The notes: generated by a model from the sequence alone, not told the origin. A stretch of DNA of 55,417 nt from an uncultured Clostridia bacterium (GCA_944362965.1 CALVTR010000009.1:1-55417), one strand, 5' to 3'. Shown: positions 27,401 to 33,980, numbered from the stretch's first letter. Made by a program: numbers and translations.

Positions 27401-28835
27401 AAAATCTAAAATTGAAACCGCGATTTGTCAGAGCCGTCCAAGTGAAAACTGTGTCATCTGTTGAAGTTGGATAGCCATAATAGAAACCCCTATCCACACC
27501 TTCAGGATAAACATGTGCTCCATCTTGATATACATTGTTTCCGCGACTACCCAAAATGGTGTTTAGTTCATATCCCGCTCTTGACATATAGCTTATTCCG
27601 TTATAATTTCTTCCTGCTATTGTCTGGTTTTCGCTTGTAAAAAATTCATAGTAAGACATATCATATGGAATTGTCACAACAGCTGACCTTGTGCCATAGC
27701 CCATATCAAAGGCGGCACTGACTGTCTCTGAAGCCCAGCTCATTTCACTTGCTGTGATAAGAGAGTTTGCCGAGCTGCAAGTTGGAATAGTTGCCCTATA
27801 TCCAAGACGAATAGGATAAGGAATTGTTATGTCGTCAACTCCCAAGCTTTCACGGATTTGTGGAAGGCAGGTTGTAAACATAAAGTTGTTTATTGTGTCT
27901 GTGCTGTTTTGGTAGTCAGTGCTTACAATAACACGCAATCTTTCGCCGTCCGTGTCATGCCATAGCGAGTTGTTCATATAGAATTTGTATTCCCCGTCAC
28001 TAATAAAATAGACAACATAGCCATTGACTCTGCTGACCCCTTGAAGAGAACTTGTGCTCTGTCCGTCAGAGCTTGTAGATATACTTGTAACTTCGCCGCT
28101 AGATGAGAAGTTGGTAACAAGATAGGTTGAACTTAAATATACTCTTGAATCTGATAAACTGCCGATTGTGTTATAGTCAGAAGAAGTATTGTCACGGCAG
28201 TTGATAATCTCTGTGTTGTTTGTAGCTTCACCAATAAGATTTCCTGTATTATAGCCATTATCTCTACTTACAAGAACACTGCCAGAAAGTCTTACTTCAG
28301 CAATCGTTGCACCACTTGTTCTGCCAAATATCCCAAGTCCGCTACTTCTTGTTTGGTCTGCAAAGTTATAGTCAAGGATGATATTTGAAATTGTGTGCCC
28401 TTCGCCTAAGAACGTTCCTGTGAATGGGTGAGAGTATGTTCCAATAGGCGTCCAAACAGAGCCCAAAAGGTTTATGTTAGCCGCAAGAACATAAATGCCG
28501 TTTGCCCAGCCCGAAGTTCCGCTGTTGACATTATAGGCAACGTTGGCAAGCCCCGCTGCTGTATAGATTATCCTAACAGTTTGTCCATAAAGCGTGGTCT
28601 GCATTATATCAGACGTCGTCACCGAAAGCATCGACACGTCATTTGCCCAAGAATCAAGCTCGGAGCTATCACTTAAGGCTATCTCGCCGGTCTCCGAATT
28701 GTCATTTAAGGACACCTGTTCTGTCTTATCTGCCAGAGCCTTTGACTGCGTTTTGAAAGGCAAGCATAAAAGAACGCCAGCCACAAGAAAAACAAAGGCA
28801 AGAAGAATGATACTTTTGTTTATTTTTCTTAACAT
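15420..28835 (-). CDS. Giant repeat surface protein (4471 aa) with C-terminal membrane anchor
   Basis: I start it at ATG 28835 (MLRKINKSIILLAFVFLVAG), just after AGAGGTG; the frame also extends upstream to a TTG at 28850. Residues 1-41 are a signal peptide (Q-S-K-A-L-A-D). Residues about 98-155 are a GLUG-like beta-helix motif (VLAANINLLGSVWTPIGTY...FTGTFLGEGHTI). Most of the protein is beta-rich repeats of the InlB/Flg_new kind (NKGYTFVAWSYTIG, LPGRSYVWV, YEFMYWEVTS, GYNFLYWINT), with MBG/YDG-like domains (e.g. about residue 2655, KFYDTTNSFPDIDIDL). At about 4328-4425 the GLUG-like motif returns (VVADIDFYGLFWEPIG). A long Leu/Ile membrane helix (about 4435-4457) and RKRKRRK end the protein; there is no LPXTG. 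It is probably an adhesin or a stalk held in the membrane. It is monocistronic, with its own terminator. Confidence 0.88.
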   Translation of the reverse strand: MLRKINKSIILLAFVFLVAGVLLCLPFKTQSKALADKTEQVSLNDNSETGEIALSDSSELDSWANDVSMLSVTTSDIMQTTLYGQTVRIIYTAAGLANVAYNVNSGTSGWANGIYVLAANINLLGSVWTPIGTYSHPFTGTFLGEGHTISNIILDYNFADQTRSSGLGIFGRTSGATIAEVRLSGSVLVSRDNGYNTGNLIGEATNNTEIINCRDNTSSDYNTIGSLSDSRVYLSSTYLVTNFSSSGEVTSISTSSDGQSTSSLQGVSRVNGYVVYFISDGEYKFYMNNSLWHDTDGERLRVIVSTDYQNSTDTINNFMFTTCLPQIRESLGVDDITIPYPIRLGYRATIPTCSSANSLITASEMSWASETVSAAFDMGYGTRSAVVTIPYDMSYYEFFTSENQTIAGRNYNGISYMSRAGYELNTILGSRGNNVYQDGAHVYPEGVDRGFYYGYPTSTDDTVFTWTALTNRGFNFRFLIEYEDYSLGGIDYTTFSNNISNIEVSSGDVTVEDNLFQVTGLTAGEDVTISFNLNAGYQLTLESENNIYIDSNHSNNAYSGTNNVFLNGRQSGVYLNFANFTGYDQTYTTVNANNDSYNQIAMTGVVSNTDPRTNRTITLNLSNIVGQNGNVYIVLERMTQTFHVNTNISTLLPNEQKIENSFTWVYNGADYIQESFTIEVRYNQSFVITFLIGDTGNASSDYYTLSVDTGNLANPQVTYNTENMAQIGTNSYYKGFTMTGIVNSLAEDDSITANIGELRASVELSVFNGSEEIILDGADNSTQGMSAVVNGQSLGLSATTFAPLRPTQQDQVVFTTNGYYTPTHIEIIDNATSSVIVNDVFSGSYQASEIFTTAHTGVPPINYSINIYVEEKYYAIDWVNFDFNIGGTNYNGSTNYDFLSDLFTLTIYNGSNSASSFLPGQTMRVVLTMTSLGRSILYGDTNNYIYDNAVPSSVGAGFAAGVMTTDPSGANSGVWAFNYVVGTFEFDFTFTFQYKTINLSINGLVMSNSLDVILNDSSLFNPISGSYSYSYNGSQVSLRGSSFGSISIHTQYYLLGWYLANGNVLAENNYLDITNSSALIDGYMDISQENNVSEYSINLQAVVERRTIALSYQAGNAGKGEIITGTIQSQILNYDTPVTLQSPFTNKGYTFVAWSYTIGSTARTTNQSTFSLTDGDWSRVFGSTASNDMQAWSSFVNNDRVQSSSQTTLTLTATWSAISYGLVIDGRNYNNILQKGDEIRLVASGNKDGGGTYTIYRNGSQSGSGMASGTINGYLAVGFTIEESESFTNDITGSYASFVFDGDNFDQILGNVYNQFRTLTISTEREAAPYKVYIAESDYYNTTVSGTTATYGEDENGVYVVVTYNQIPTILDRSSSDFLFNSTSTSGKPITISRLGYTFSGLFYNFDATERFNSVRDIEVTPIWTRNSQVDTMQANISWASEYLEGLSTFYLLNSQDIFIGTISDLSVGSTPITITPSLMLENGEQLIDYGYILTYRDGTEQTITLRETANFNINALSKQAQYTIRFFVTVSDTLYNTASNTSHTDESDTITFNMVKNSFAFDSNFVSVYNGTNEFVPALASGGYTNVNDYGRVYIRYAYDGQEIAEAYRTYISVTEFFRSESFALTGGDYNVGTNKDLTFNINTSYFSTHSNINDVIVTPNTNWADLINDVAASGSNYAFTYFGGVEIVKARFTINFGVSSTYYFEDTELIVYTHDGSNITFSIGDVDFTYTLTNIIYTGGYHEEDTTFTGENDSDVFEVRGLRISGQDFSRVSGSFEYVLNGQFSLLNSDNALKLSYSPRYLIAANGQLSMLALDYRSVSDNIYIDNIMVGSQSVEATGAQMTYRVGNQVVFSYVNNNSPQFLIYINRAILSTYSLTFDIFVDISTDRLQSLTPLAWNSSSDISTYDSMLDGNFVDPASVYHSYTITLSTQNTTTYAVLTDVRKIHIDYNGGHNASGASEEVIYVSALNSGYVHTNPVHDYAGLEFDGYSYSCQDPVITASGDTGYRFTTSDGGQSVDVVALWSLVGVTGSQIQDSFTYRASLDSLSLNVTDIVSLPTLEGGSFSYTLSNGQNTFTASSGIITIQDSTGRAPSTLSGDYTLTVYLTYQNDTQGSQRITREFPVELNILTNEIGITNQTTIALIFNNVARETQINVGVRQNGTRVETLSLNALIEDGLSDYGVNVTITYNSSAVSQVLNAGRYTITISIASEYQYFFSLESGYTTIIQIVEQYEIDLSLYEDQINLSKDLGFSDPTLSATITITENANDQVVVNFTREEGENIGFYRLTNPTLASAEDRVNYTINAQDFEDYFEILVPTANLRIDLDGTLSFAYNGNALSNLTVSYDSAQGKFVLTGYAGQEAVSQTFSMFYTNASGEQSPIPEDARVDYARYVMFTPAENNSAHVGSYDFSVAFSEEGETVIGQDAEQPSFTATSSANAKIVVTERVLTVTSITKVLDQTTNFIWTNQTQNPNITMVVENIVDGEYITITGSFFQSYAGYQSIVSMSLDNVSDENYQLTWASSLQVLVTPSQETVNVTTTVSSLVYGTINMGDELNRILTNIPLTINNGAINSNYITISSYTVSGSGVYSTGGHLRAGSRTFEFTLTSTNYTFGQAVGDVGEIYSHTYNITINITAKQLDLARISTSIVKFYDTTNSFPDIDIDLSNYGIESGDNVIIDKTNSHFDNENVGTNKVVTIILGGSDSTNYTVLNNVTGTINQHAITFTVNATQEDPALVTDGAFVDDGLSPVVRNNVFSFTYPNNYSASQLISQMIYPTRTGYQAVGWKYYSEGQYIEITEGNIQALIESIALNGESKTIVVYTVWEIENYSITIRGNNLQSVLVEGDFYNSEEETARYFSSLTISVETNRGYKISSYNVASGTYRDATLSDTGANTGVATISNIGSAIVLEINTGEIEITFNIDDNVPLYTERTETNILYATYTYVELGSLLQSDLAVLAVTEGTYSFMGYSYGGANTPIGESTLQEVVDALFEQLSQDVQIELTAIWQGETYQISFNPNGGQLIGNSPIIAIYGSELQGMPEAYLPGRSYVWVDNYDVEYVEGDIFHTIGTNSNGQWQTTLTARFTNNPYTLTVVFDDKIIASADGAEITTGMQFTIVYSENIVTITASAVQGYEFEFNVSELNGEHDIDGNVIQIYNLIDDGTLTIDTLLGLNRLSLGVQNIESYSVAIDGETQSDVLTEYEVYTESTVVITYNAIKGYEFDDTSVVYSTTTSSVTYIISDDKHTLTLTWSNFVDGITINVTANPSLNIITIPNISDRFTSLQLNGVSVSVNGTTYEIYSDTPLTLTATLRYGYMNGSVNPTIDEFLVAGQTCTYTRADGLYHLSASFTGINDSFALEFGSEERSYNFMLVVAEGQSEYGEIVPDVVSQTVRFNGELSLQANPIRDDYIFFNWTGNGSVLSSEQYTTLTMDLSQRALLESVDLGGTILVYANFIENLNDVTFTVGNRGQIAVSQTGISDFTVSGGRSVVVTTRINADLIITLIPDEGYELNEILVGELPLAECGFEYSYVDGVLTLTPTLVDSFTEVEITFKASEAYVHVQTAVQVNYQFTYGTDIGGLIYISDARGTRLDDSLYLNAEGTMYIDFEFLSYTDEIVYFTADINSGFSLVMSSSTTGVVASEMDYNGVHIYAFSGIKDGTEIQATFTAEENNIEIKFAREGSSAAVSAGRISVGTSSELIRASQNNTNDVFVSAITGANLDVTLYSQFAYNLVANAGGALRYRVELLDGQFDEGAITVSNVAVSDPSLNGFTNTATLHITNVNADAIIYIIVEPKVYDLIFSLSYGDTNYQVRLEDAIVYGETFSLANLSDEDRATIFTTRSGYTLAGYFTKQAGQGVQYVDGNGNVLKAWTETGYTWDGNRYIAETNFDVETQTFTIYAAWLYDKSTITLIFRPEGFDSNLDDAEIDDIITNINQTTYWTSQDDKWYAEVTAGVTLRLQAYEYEGYEFMYWEVTSTGGETTQHGANFEMVFDLGDYQIRAIYYPIFTLTTNNDGGTSYLQQNGTALTGNVFSPDDILTLVAVPKDGYNFLYWINTDTNARIYGTYDENSGNYYYTYDSLVTTPLNLYAVFEGRPVNINLETSKINNIHRIVGVYIDNVLVDHSTTMLGAIGQTMQIVIDKGWGYNLTIPCGLFTESLNSVTGYYEYTYRLNAADLDIIGDVYNLYVTMDLVREDISITFTSTVRDAVDDAEYARAGSQIYVDANELAYELNNGDTYQVLYGDSATLRIYTSTAYLIDDIRVNVGDAEISILYMIEDSEDNEIIINQAFLDMYETYSITINVIYKRMVWSDEEYRASGLIGMGTDDSPYFIRSAEEMGFVSYAVNNALTNNNGLAYADAVYRVVADIDFYGLFWEPIGVPESPFNGTMYLESYDLTDIRLYRTYSNPNLSYGGLFWCLTDNANIIQDNMTLIIVLIVIGVIILLLLLLLLLLFLLRKRKRRKMEEIANA

Positions 28836-29093
28836 AACACACCTCTTCAAATTTTATATTTATATTATATAATAATATAAGTCCAAAAGCAAACAAATCA
28901 AACACTTTAAGACAAAAAAAGACCATTTTTTACAAATTGCTGTTTTTTATTTTAAAAATAAAACTTAGAAAAACTAAATTAAAACTTTTTTCTATGTATG
29001 AAAGAATTAAAAAGTGCTTAATATAATTTGCTCTAATAAGACAAAAATATGCTTAAAAACAAACAAAAAACTGACGCAAAAGTTAAATTTTAT
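28836..29093. other. Divergent intergenic region between the giant gene and trpS
   Basis: This gap is AT-rich and must hold the promoter of the minus-strand giant gene. TATTATA-like sequences occur near 28862-28880, but no confident -35/-10 pair was assigned. No ORF with a ribosome site was seen. Confidence 0.4.
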
Positions 29094-29122
29094 TTGACAG
29101 AGAATTTATTTGAATTTATAAT
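29094..29122 (+). promoter_or_regulatory. Consensus promoter of trpS
   Basis: TTGACA (29094-29099), 17 bp, TATAAT (29117-29122). It predicts +1 near 29129 and a leader of about 95 nt. Confidence 0.85.
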
Positions 29123-29130
29123 AAAATATA

Positions 29131-29195
29131 AAAATTGAAAAAAGCCTCAAAAAATGCTTATTTAAGTGAATTTTTCTATGTTTTTTCAATTTTTT
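29131..29195 (+). promoter_or_regulatory. Terminator-like hairpin in the trpS leader
   Basis: AAAATTGAAAAAA (29131-29143) is perfectly complementary to TTTTTTCAATTTT (29181-29193), with an inner weak A/T stem and a trailing T-run. It spans almost the whole leader. There is no T-box sequence and no Trp-codon leader peptide. Confidence 0.55.
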
Positions 29196-29223
29196 AATAG
29201 TAAATTTCTAAAAGGAAAAAATT

Positions 29224-30285
29224 ATGAAAGATATTATTTTAACAGGCGATAGACCAACAGGAAACCTGCATCTTGGACACTACGTTGGCTCAATAAAAAA
29301 CAGGCTTAAACTTCAAAATGAAGGTTCTTACGAAAAATTTTATATCATGATTGCAGACACGCAGGCTCTCACCGACAATGCAGACCGTGTTGATAAGGTT
29401 AAAAACAACATAATTCAGGTGGCGATTGACTATCTCTCTGCCGGGATAGACCCTGAAAAAGTGACAATCTTTATTCAATCTCTTGTGCCAGAACTTTTTG
29501 AAATGACGTCATATTTTATGAACCTAGTCTCAGTCTCAAGGCTTCAACGCAACCCAACAATCAAGGACGAAATCAAACAGCGTGGCTTTGAAAAGTCAAT
29601 TCCTATCGGCTTTTTAAACTACCCTGTCTCTCAAGCTGCCGACATCTTGGCTTTTGGAACAACCATCGTTCCTGCCGGCGAAGACCAACTGCCTATGCTT
29701 GAACAGGCAAGAGAAATTGTTGCGTCTTTCAACCACACATATAGCCCTAAAATCCCTGTTTTTGCGATGCCTAAAGCACTTTTGCCAGAAGAGAGCATCT
29801 GTCGCAGACTTCCGGGACTTGACGGCAAGGTTAAAATGTCAAAATCAGCAGGCAATGCAATCTATCTATGCGACGACGAAAAGACGATAAAAGAAAAAAT
29901 CATGTCAGCCTACACCGACCCAGACCATATCAGAGTGTCAGATCCGGGCAAAATCGAAGGAAATATTGTGTTTGCCTATCTTGACGCTTTTTGTGAAAAC
30001 CGCCACTTTGAAAAATATCTTCCAGAATACAAAAATCTTGACGAGCTTAAAGCCCACTATCAAAAAGGCGGTCTAGGCGACGTTAAAGTGAAACTATTTT
30101 TAAATAATATAATCCAAGAGCTTCTTGCTCCAATAAGAGAAAAGAGAGCGTATCTTCTAAACCACATAAACGACATTTACACAATGCTCTTTGAAAACAG
30201 CAAAAAGGCATCAAAGGAAGCTTCAATAATACTTAGCCACATGAAAGACGAAATGGGGCTTGATTATAAAAAACTTTTAAAATAA
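29224..30285 (+). CDS. trpS: Tryptophanyl-tRNA synthetase
   Basis: The gene encodes 353 residues with AAAGGA 7 nt before the ATG. Class I signatures are present: T-G-D-R-P-T-G-N-L-H-L-G-H-Y-V-G near residue 7 (HIGH motif) and K-M-S-K-S near residue 200. P-A-G-E-D-Q, DTQALTDNA and YPVSQAADIL are typical of bacterial TrpS. The enzyme charges tRNA-Trp. The start TGDRPTGNLHLGHY rather than SGxQPSG resembles the TrpS subtype common in Clostridia. It is monocistronic, with a strong promoter, a structured leader and a terminator at 30395. Confidence 0.97.
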   Translation: MKDIILTGDRPTGNLHLGHYVGSIKNRLKLQNEGSYEKFYIMIADTQALTDNADRVDKVKNNIIQVAIDYLSAGIDPEKVTIFIQSLVPELFEMTSYFMNLVSVSRLQRNPTIKDEIKQRGFEKSIPIGFLNYPVSQAADILAFGTTIVPAGEDQLPMLEQAREIVASFNHTYSPKIPVFAMPKALLPEESICRRLPGLDGKVKMSKSAGNAIYLCDDEKTIKEKIMSAYTDPDHIRVSDPGKIEGNIVFAYLDAFCENRHFEKYLPEYKNLDELKAHYQKGGLGDVKVKLFLNNIIQELLAPIREKRAYLLNHINDIYTMLFENSKKASKEASIILSHMKDEMGLDYKKLLK

Positions 30286-30394
30286 AAAAATATGAAAAAA
30301 TTTAAAAACCAAACAAAATTCGACGAAAATCAATAAAAATCAACAAAAATTAATAAAAAATTTATAAATCCTTATTTAAAAAATTTATTTTTTT

Positions 30395-30424
30395 AAAAGT
30401 GAGACTAACTTCTCACTTTTTTTA
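30395..30424 (+). terminator. Terminator of trpS
   Basis: AAAAGTGAGA / TCTCACTTTT with a 6-nt loop is followed by T's. It lies 110 bp after the stop, following short A-rich repeats of the type ATCAACAAAA. Confidence 0.8.
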
Positions 30425-30459
30425 TTGATTCTATTAATTTAAATATATAAATTTTTTAT

Positions 30460-30488
30460 TTGACTTAAATGTAAAAATTTGTTAAAAT
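30460..30488 (+). promoter_or_regulatory. Promoter of the 30520 lipoprotein gene
   Basis: TTGACT (30460-30465), 17 bp, TAAAAT (30483-30488). A strong ribosome site AAAAGGGGG follows before the ATG. Confidence 0.7.
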
Positions 30489-30519
30489 TAAATTACATAT
30501 AATAAAAGGGGGATTTTAT

Positions 30520-31023
30520 ATGGGAAAAGTTAAAAAATTTAGTATCGGTCTGTTTGCACTTTTGCTTCTATTGCCACTAGCATTTCTGATGACAGGCTGC
30601 GGTGAAGAGCCTTACAAAATGGAATATGGCACGTATAAGGCGGTTGGATTCAAACTTATCAATTCAAAAACAAACGAAGAAACTTACTATGACATTGAAG
30701 AGAACAATCCTACTTCAATCAAATATACAGGAGATATAGTTTTAAATAGTGATGGAACAGCGTCTATGCAAATACCACTAGTTATCGATTCATACACCGT
30801 AGATAGTGAAGGAAGAGTAAGCCTATACTATCAAGGTGAAGACTCTTCTTATGCCTACTTTGAAGGTGATGTTCTTTACTACTATTTCGGCCACTTTAAA
30901 AGCAGTGCAGACGTTCGAGATGAAGTTCCAGACGAAGATGCAACTTTCTATGATTACTACATTCTTTACACTTTAAATGGCAAACCACTTCCAGATTATA
31001 ACGTTGACGTATCTATAAATTAA
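30520..31023 (+). CDS. Small lipoprotein, function unknown
   Basis: The gene encodes 167 residues. The N-terminus MGKVKKFSIGLFALLLLLPL ends in the lipobox L-M-T-G-C at about residue 27, so the mature protein should be lipid-anchored outside the membrane. The mature part is beta-rich and acidic, with many Tyr (YGTYKAVGFKLI, GRVSLYYQGEDSSYAYFEG, DVLYYYFGHF). I do not recognise a domain. It is one of four lipoproteins in the window with the same overall plan and is monocistronic, between its own promoter and a terminator. Confidence 0.85.
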   Translation: MGKVKKFSIGLFALLLLLPLAFLMTGCGEEPYKMEYGTYKAVGFKLINSKTNEETYYDIEENNPTSIKYTGDIVLNSDGTASMQIPLVIDSYTVDSEGRVSLYYQGEDSSYAYFEGDVLYYYFGHFKSSADVRDEVPDEDATFYDYYILYTLNGKPLPDYNVDVSIN

Positions 31024-31036
31024 AGAAAATAAAATG

Positions 31037-31066
31037 GTGATATTATAAAAAATATCACTTTTTTTA
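31037..31066 (+). terminator. Terminator of the 30520 lipoprotein gene
   Basis: GTGATATT / AATATCAC (31037-31044, 31051-31058) is followed by seven T, 13 bp after the stop. Confidence 0.85.
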
Positions 31067-31161
31067 TATCTGCAGTTCTATTGCCCTTTTAAATAAAGGC
31101 TAATAATTTTTATAAAAATACATAAAAAATTTATAAAAATTAATAATAAGTCAACAAAAAT

Positions 31162-31224
31162 CGACAATAATTAATAAAAAAACGACAATAATTAATAAAA
31201 AAGCGACAATAATTAACAAAAAAT
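31162..31224 (+). repeat. Three 21-bp tandem repeats (iteron-like)
   Basis: CGACAATAATTAATAAAAAA-type units start at 31162, 31183 and 31204, a constant 21-bp period (two helical turns). Related single motifs (TCGACGAAAATCAATAAAA, TCAACAAAA) occur near 30318-30350 and 31150. The rest of 31067-31342 is featureless A-rich DNA. Confidence 0.75.
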
Positions 31225-31342
31225 TTATAAAAATAAAAACTTTTCAAATTAATAAAAATAATATAAAAAATTTAAAAATAATAAAAAATTATATATTTTA
31301 ACAAAAGTTTTGCGTTTTTAATATCATGTATAAGGGTCACTT

Positions 31343-31975
31343 ATGATAAATCATATACTTGAAGCACTACTTTTTTCTCTTGCCATATCCTTTGACAGTC
31401 TTGCCACATTCTTTGGCTATGGCATATCAAATATAAAAGTTCCCTTCAAACGAATTTTACTTATATCAATCCTTAGCACGCTTGTTCTTGCCTGTGGAAT
31501 AGCACTTGGCTATCTTCTTTCAGGTGTCATCTCAAGCGACGTGACGAAATATATATCTTTCTCTGTGCTGCTTCTAGTTGGACTTATAAAACTTATTGTA
31601 GAGCTTATTAAATCTTGGCTTGAAAAACGGACTAAAAAAGACACCACCGTAATTAAAATTTTCAATTTCAGCCTGTTTTTCAAGGTCGCCCTAGACCCGT
31701 CTCTTGCCGACTTAAATGACGATAAAGTTCTATCACTCAAAGAATCACTTTTGATAGGCACAATTCTCTCTATTGACAGTCTTGGCGTTGGACTTGGCAG
31801 CGGTATGAACATATCATACCCCTACTTTCTTATAATCTTTGCATTTTTTATAGGGCTTTTGTTTGCTTGCATTGGCAATATCTTGGGCAAAAAACTTTCA
31901 AAGAAGATAAAACTCAATCTTTCATGGCTAAGCGGTGTTATGCTTATTCTCCTTGCCTTTTTAAAACTCTTTTAA
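31343..31975 (+). CDS. ytaF: Sporulation membrane protein YtaF (MntP superfamily)
   Basis: The gene encodes 210 residues with AAGGG 7 nt before the ATG. About six membrane helices are present, with the MntP/YtaF pattern: an N-terminal S-L-A-I-S-F-D-S-L-A-T-F-F-G-Y-G-I motif, a central hydrophilic loop (EKRTKKDTTVIKIF), then D-P-S-L-A-D-L-N-D-D-K-V-L-S-L-K-E-S, and a second S-I-D-S-L-G-V-G-L-G-S-G-M motif. The repeated S-x-D-S/A motifs are the conserved polar core of the superfamily, and the D-x-x-x-A-D-x-N-x-D loop points to YtaF rather than the manganese exporter MntP. Its exact role in sporulation is unclear. It fits with spo0A elsewhere in the window. Confidence 0.82.
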   Translation: MINHILEALLFSLAISFDSLATFFGYGISNIKVPFKRILLISILSTLVLACGIALGYLLSGVISSDVTKYISFSVLLLVGLIKLIVELIKSWLEKRTKKDTTVIKIFNFSLFFKVALDPSLADLNDDKVLSLKESLLIGTILSIDSLGVGLGSGMNISYPYFLIIFAFFIGLLFACIGNILGKKLSKKIKLNLSWLSGVMLILLAFLKLF

Positions 31976-32090
31976 CTTATAAAGACTAAAAATAAACATA
32001 AAAAGGTTAAAATCACTTTATAGCAATTTATTTTGATTTTTTCTGATAGTATGTTATATTTTAGATATATTAAAGTATAAAGGAGTGCTT

Positions 32091-33947
32091 ATGAAAAAGG
32101 TTGCTTTAACAAGAAAAAGGCTACTAATTTCTCTACTTTTTTGCTTTTTTCTCTTTTCTTCTTCACTTATTCTCATATCTTGCGGCTCTACCGTGCCTGT
32201 TGAAAGCATAAGTTTCACCCAAAGTGAAATAGAGCTTTTCAAAGGTCAAGGCACATATCTGACGCTAGATGTTCAGCCAAACAACGCAAAAAATTATACT
32301 CTTGAATGGTCAACGTCAGATAACAGCATTGCCACGATAAATAGACGCGGCAGAGTTGAAACTCTTGACTATGGCACAGCTATCATCACTTGCAGCGTTG
32401 TGGGAACAGACCTTAAAGCAACTTGCACAGTCAACGTCACCGATGGACAAATTTTCAATATGTATGTTGACGAAAACTCGGTTATCAAAAACTACTATGT
32501 TGGACAATCCTTTGAAAGCACTGGAATGGCGGTTTGGGTTCAATATCAAAGTGGCGAAGAAAGACAGCTCAGTCCTGAAGATTATCAAATCATCGTGCCA
32601 GACCCACTCAATATCGGTGATATTCTTCAAATTGTATATGAAAACTATACCTACGAAATACCGCTCAATGTCATGGAAGACTATGTAAGCGAAATTGCTA
32701 TTGTATCAAATCCTTTAAAAACCGAATACTATATAGGCGACAGCTTTGACCCAACAGGGCTTGCACTTGAGCTTGTCTACGCAAGCGGAAAGACGCAGCC
32801 GCTAACAGACTACACCTATTCATCCGACCCGTTCACCTACAATGATAGCTCTATCACAATAACCTATCAAGAACATTCTGTTGATATTCCGCTCACAATC
32901 AGAGCAAACCACACCGTATCAATATATTCAAATCTTCAATCTGTCATAGACTCAGCTTCTGCAGGCGACAGCATTATGATAACAGGCACTCACTACAACG
33001 TAAGCTCAGTGACTATTCCTAAATCTAAAAACCTTACAATCTATGGTATTGTATCTCAAGACAGCTATACAACAGTCACTCCAAACAATGACAATCCTGC
33101 CTTTATCATAATTGACGACGTGCAAGACGACGAAAACTATCAAACAACCATTGCAAACCTTAATATAATCTCACGAGACACAAATGATAGCCCACTCATT
33201 GTATTAAATAACGAAGAAAGTAACCTAAACAACTTCACCCTAACTCTTGATAATATATCGTTTAACTATAAAAACCTTTCAATAAGCGGTGAAAAATCAC
33301 AGACAGCAACAAATAACTTTGAAAATATAACACTTAATATTATAAATTGTGAATTTTTATCCACAACGTCTACTCAATCTGCAATATATTTTAGTGGCAT
33401 GCAAAACAGCGAAATAAATATCACAAATTCAAATATAGACGGCAATAACGGCGTAACACTTCAAGATTGCAGCGACGTTGATATCAATATTTCAAACAGC
33501 ATAATTGGCAGTGACAATATTTCACTCAACCTTATAAACCACGCAAATGGAAATATCACAATAAACCAAAATAGTTATCTAATCGGTTTTAATCCAATAT
33601 ATCTAAACGGCGAAAATGTTGTCATGACAATAGAAAACGCCTACCTTACCGCCCTTCAAGATAGAGAAGACCTAGAAGAAAACAGCAGCAGCGTCATTCA
33701 CCTTGAAGATAGCGTGTCAAACACACTGCAAATAAATTCTAGCATAGTCACAACAAGCTATGCAGGAGACTATGCAAACGCCAAACTTTGTGTTGTTTGT
33801 ATTGAAGACGGGCAGGATTTAAAGTCCGCAAACAATCAAGTTATATTCTCTGGCTCCACAATAAACTTTAGCGGTGATGAAAAGTTTATAATTGACGAGC
33901 AAACCCAAACTTCAACTATAACTGAAAACACTGAAACTGAAGAATAA
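32091..33947 (+). CDS. Large lipoprotein with Ig-like domains and a C-terminal beta-helix
   Basis: The gene encodes 618 residues from ATG 32091, five bases after AAAGGAG (a GTG six bases earlier overlaps the ribosome site). The signal peptide ends at lipobox L-I-S-C-G-S (about residue 32). Residues about 38-115 are a Big_2 Ig-like domain (VESISFTQSEIELFKGQGTY, W-S-T-S-D-N-S-I-A-T-I). Two further Ig-like units follow, with the repeated pattern Y-Y-(V/I)-G-x-S-F-x-x-T-G at about 135 and 225. From about 295 the sequence turns into a right-handed beta-helix type region (TIPKSKNLTIYGIV, ITNSNIDGNNGVTLQDC, ISNSIIGSDNISLNLI). It is probably a surface-anchored binding protein; its ligand is unknown. 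Confidence 0.82.
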   Translation: MKKVALTRKRLLISLLFCFFLFSSSLILISCGSTVPVESISFTQSEIELFKGQGTYLTLDVQPNNAKNYTLEWSTSDNSIATINRRGRVETLDYGTAIITCSVVGTDLKATCTVNVTDGQIFNMYVDENSVIKNYYVGQSFESTGMAVWVQYQSGEERQLSPEDYQIIVPDPLNIGDILQIVYENYTYEIPLNVMEDYVSEIAIVSNPLKTEYYIGDSFDPTGLALELVYASGKTQPLTDYTYSSDPFTYNDSSITITYQEHSVDIPLTIRANHTVSIYSNLQSVIDSASAGDSIMITGTHYNVSSVTIPKSKNLTIYGIVSQDSYTTVTPNNDNPAFIIIDDVQDDENYQTTIANLNIISRDTNDSPLIVLNNEESNLNNFTLTLDNISFNYKNLSISGEKSQTATNNFENITLNIINCEFLSTTSTQSAIYFSGMQNSEINITNSNIDGNNGVTLQDCSDVDINISNSIIGSDNISLNLINHANGNITINQNSYLIGFNPIYLNGENVVMTIENAYLTALQDREDLEENSSSVIHLEDSVSNTLQINSSIVTTSYAGDYANAKLCVVCIEDGQDLKSANNQVIFSGSTINFSGDEKFIIDEQTQTSTITENTETEE

Positions 33948-33980
33948 ATTATAAATAAAATAAAAATAAATTAAATACAA

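Noticed and set aside
28990..29223. T-box riboswitch before trpS
   Set aside because: The conserved T-box sequence with its UGG core and the specifier structure are absent; only a single long A/T-rich hairpin is present.
33357..33365. Perfect TTATCCACA inside the 32091 lipoprotein gene
   Set aside because: It is a single isolated 9-mer in coding DNA, expected by chance in an AT-rich sequence; it is not part of a cluster.
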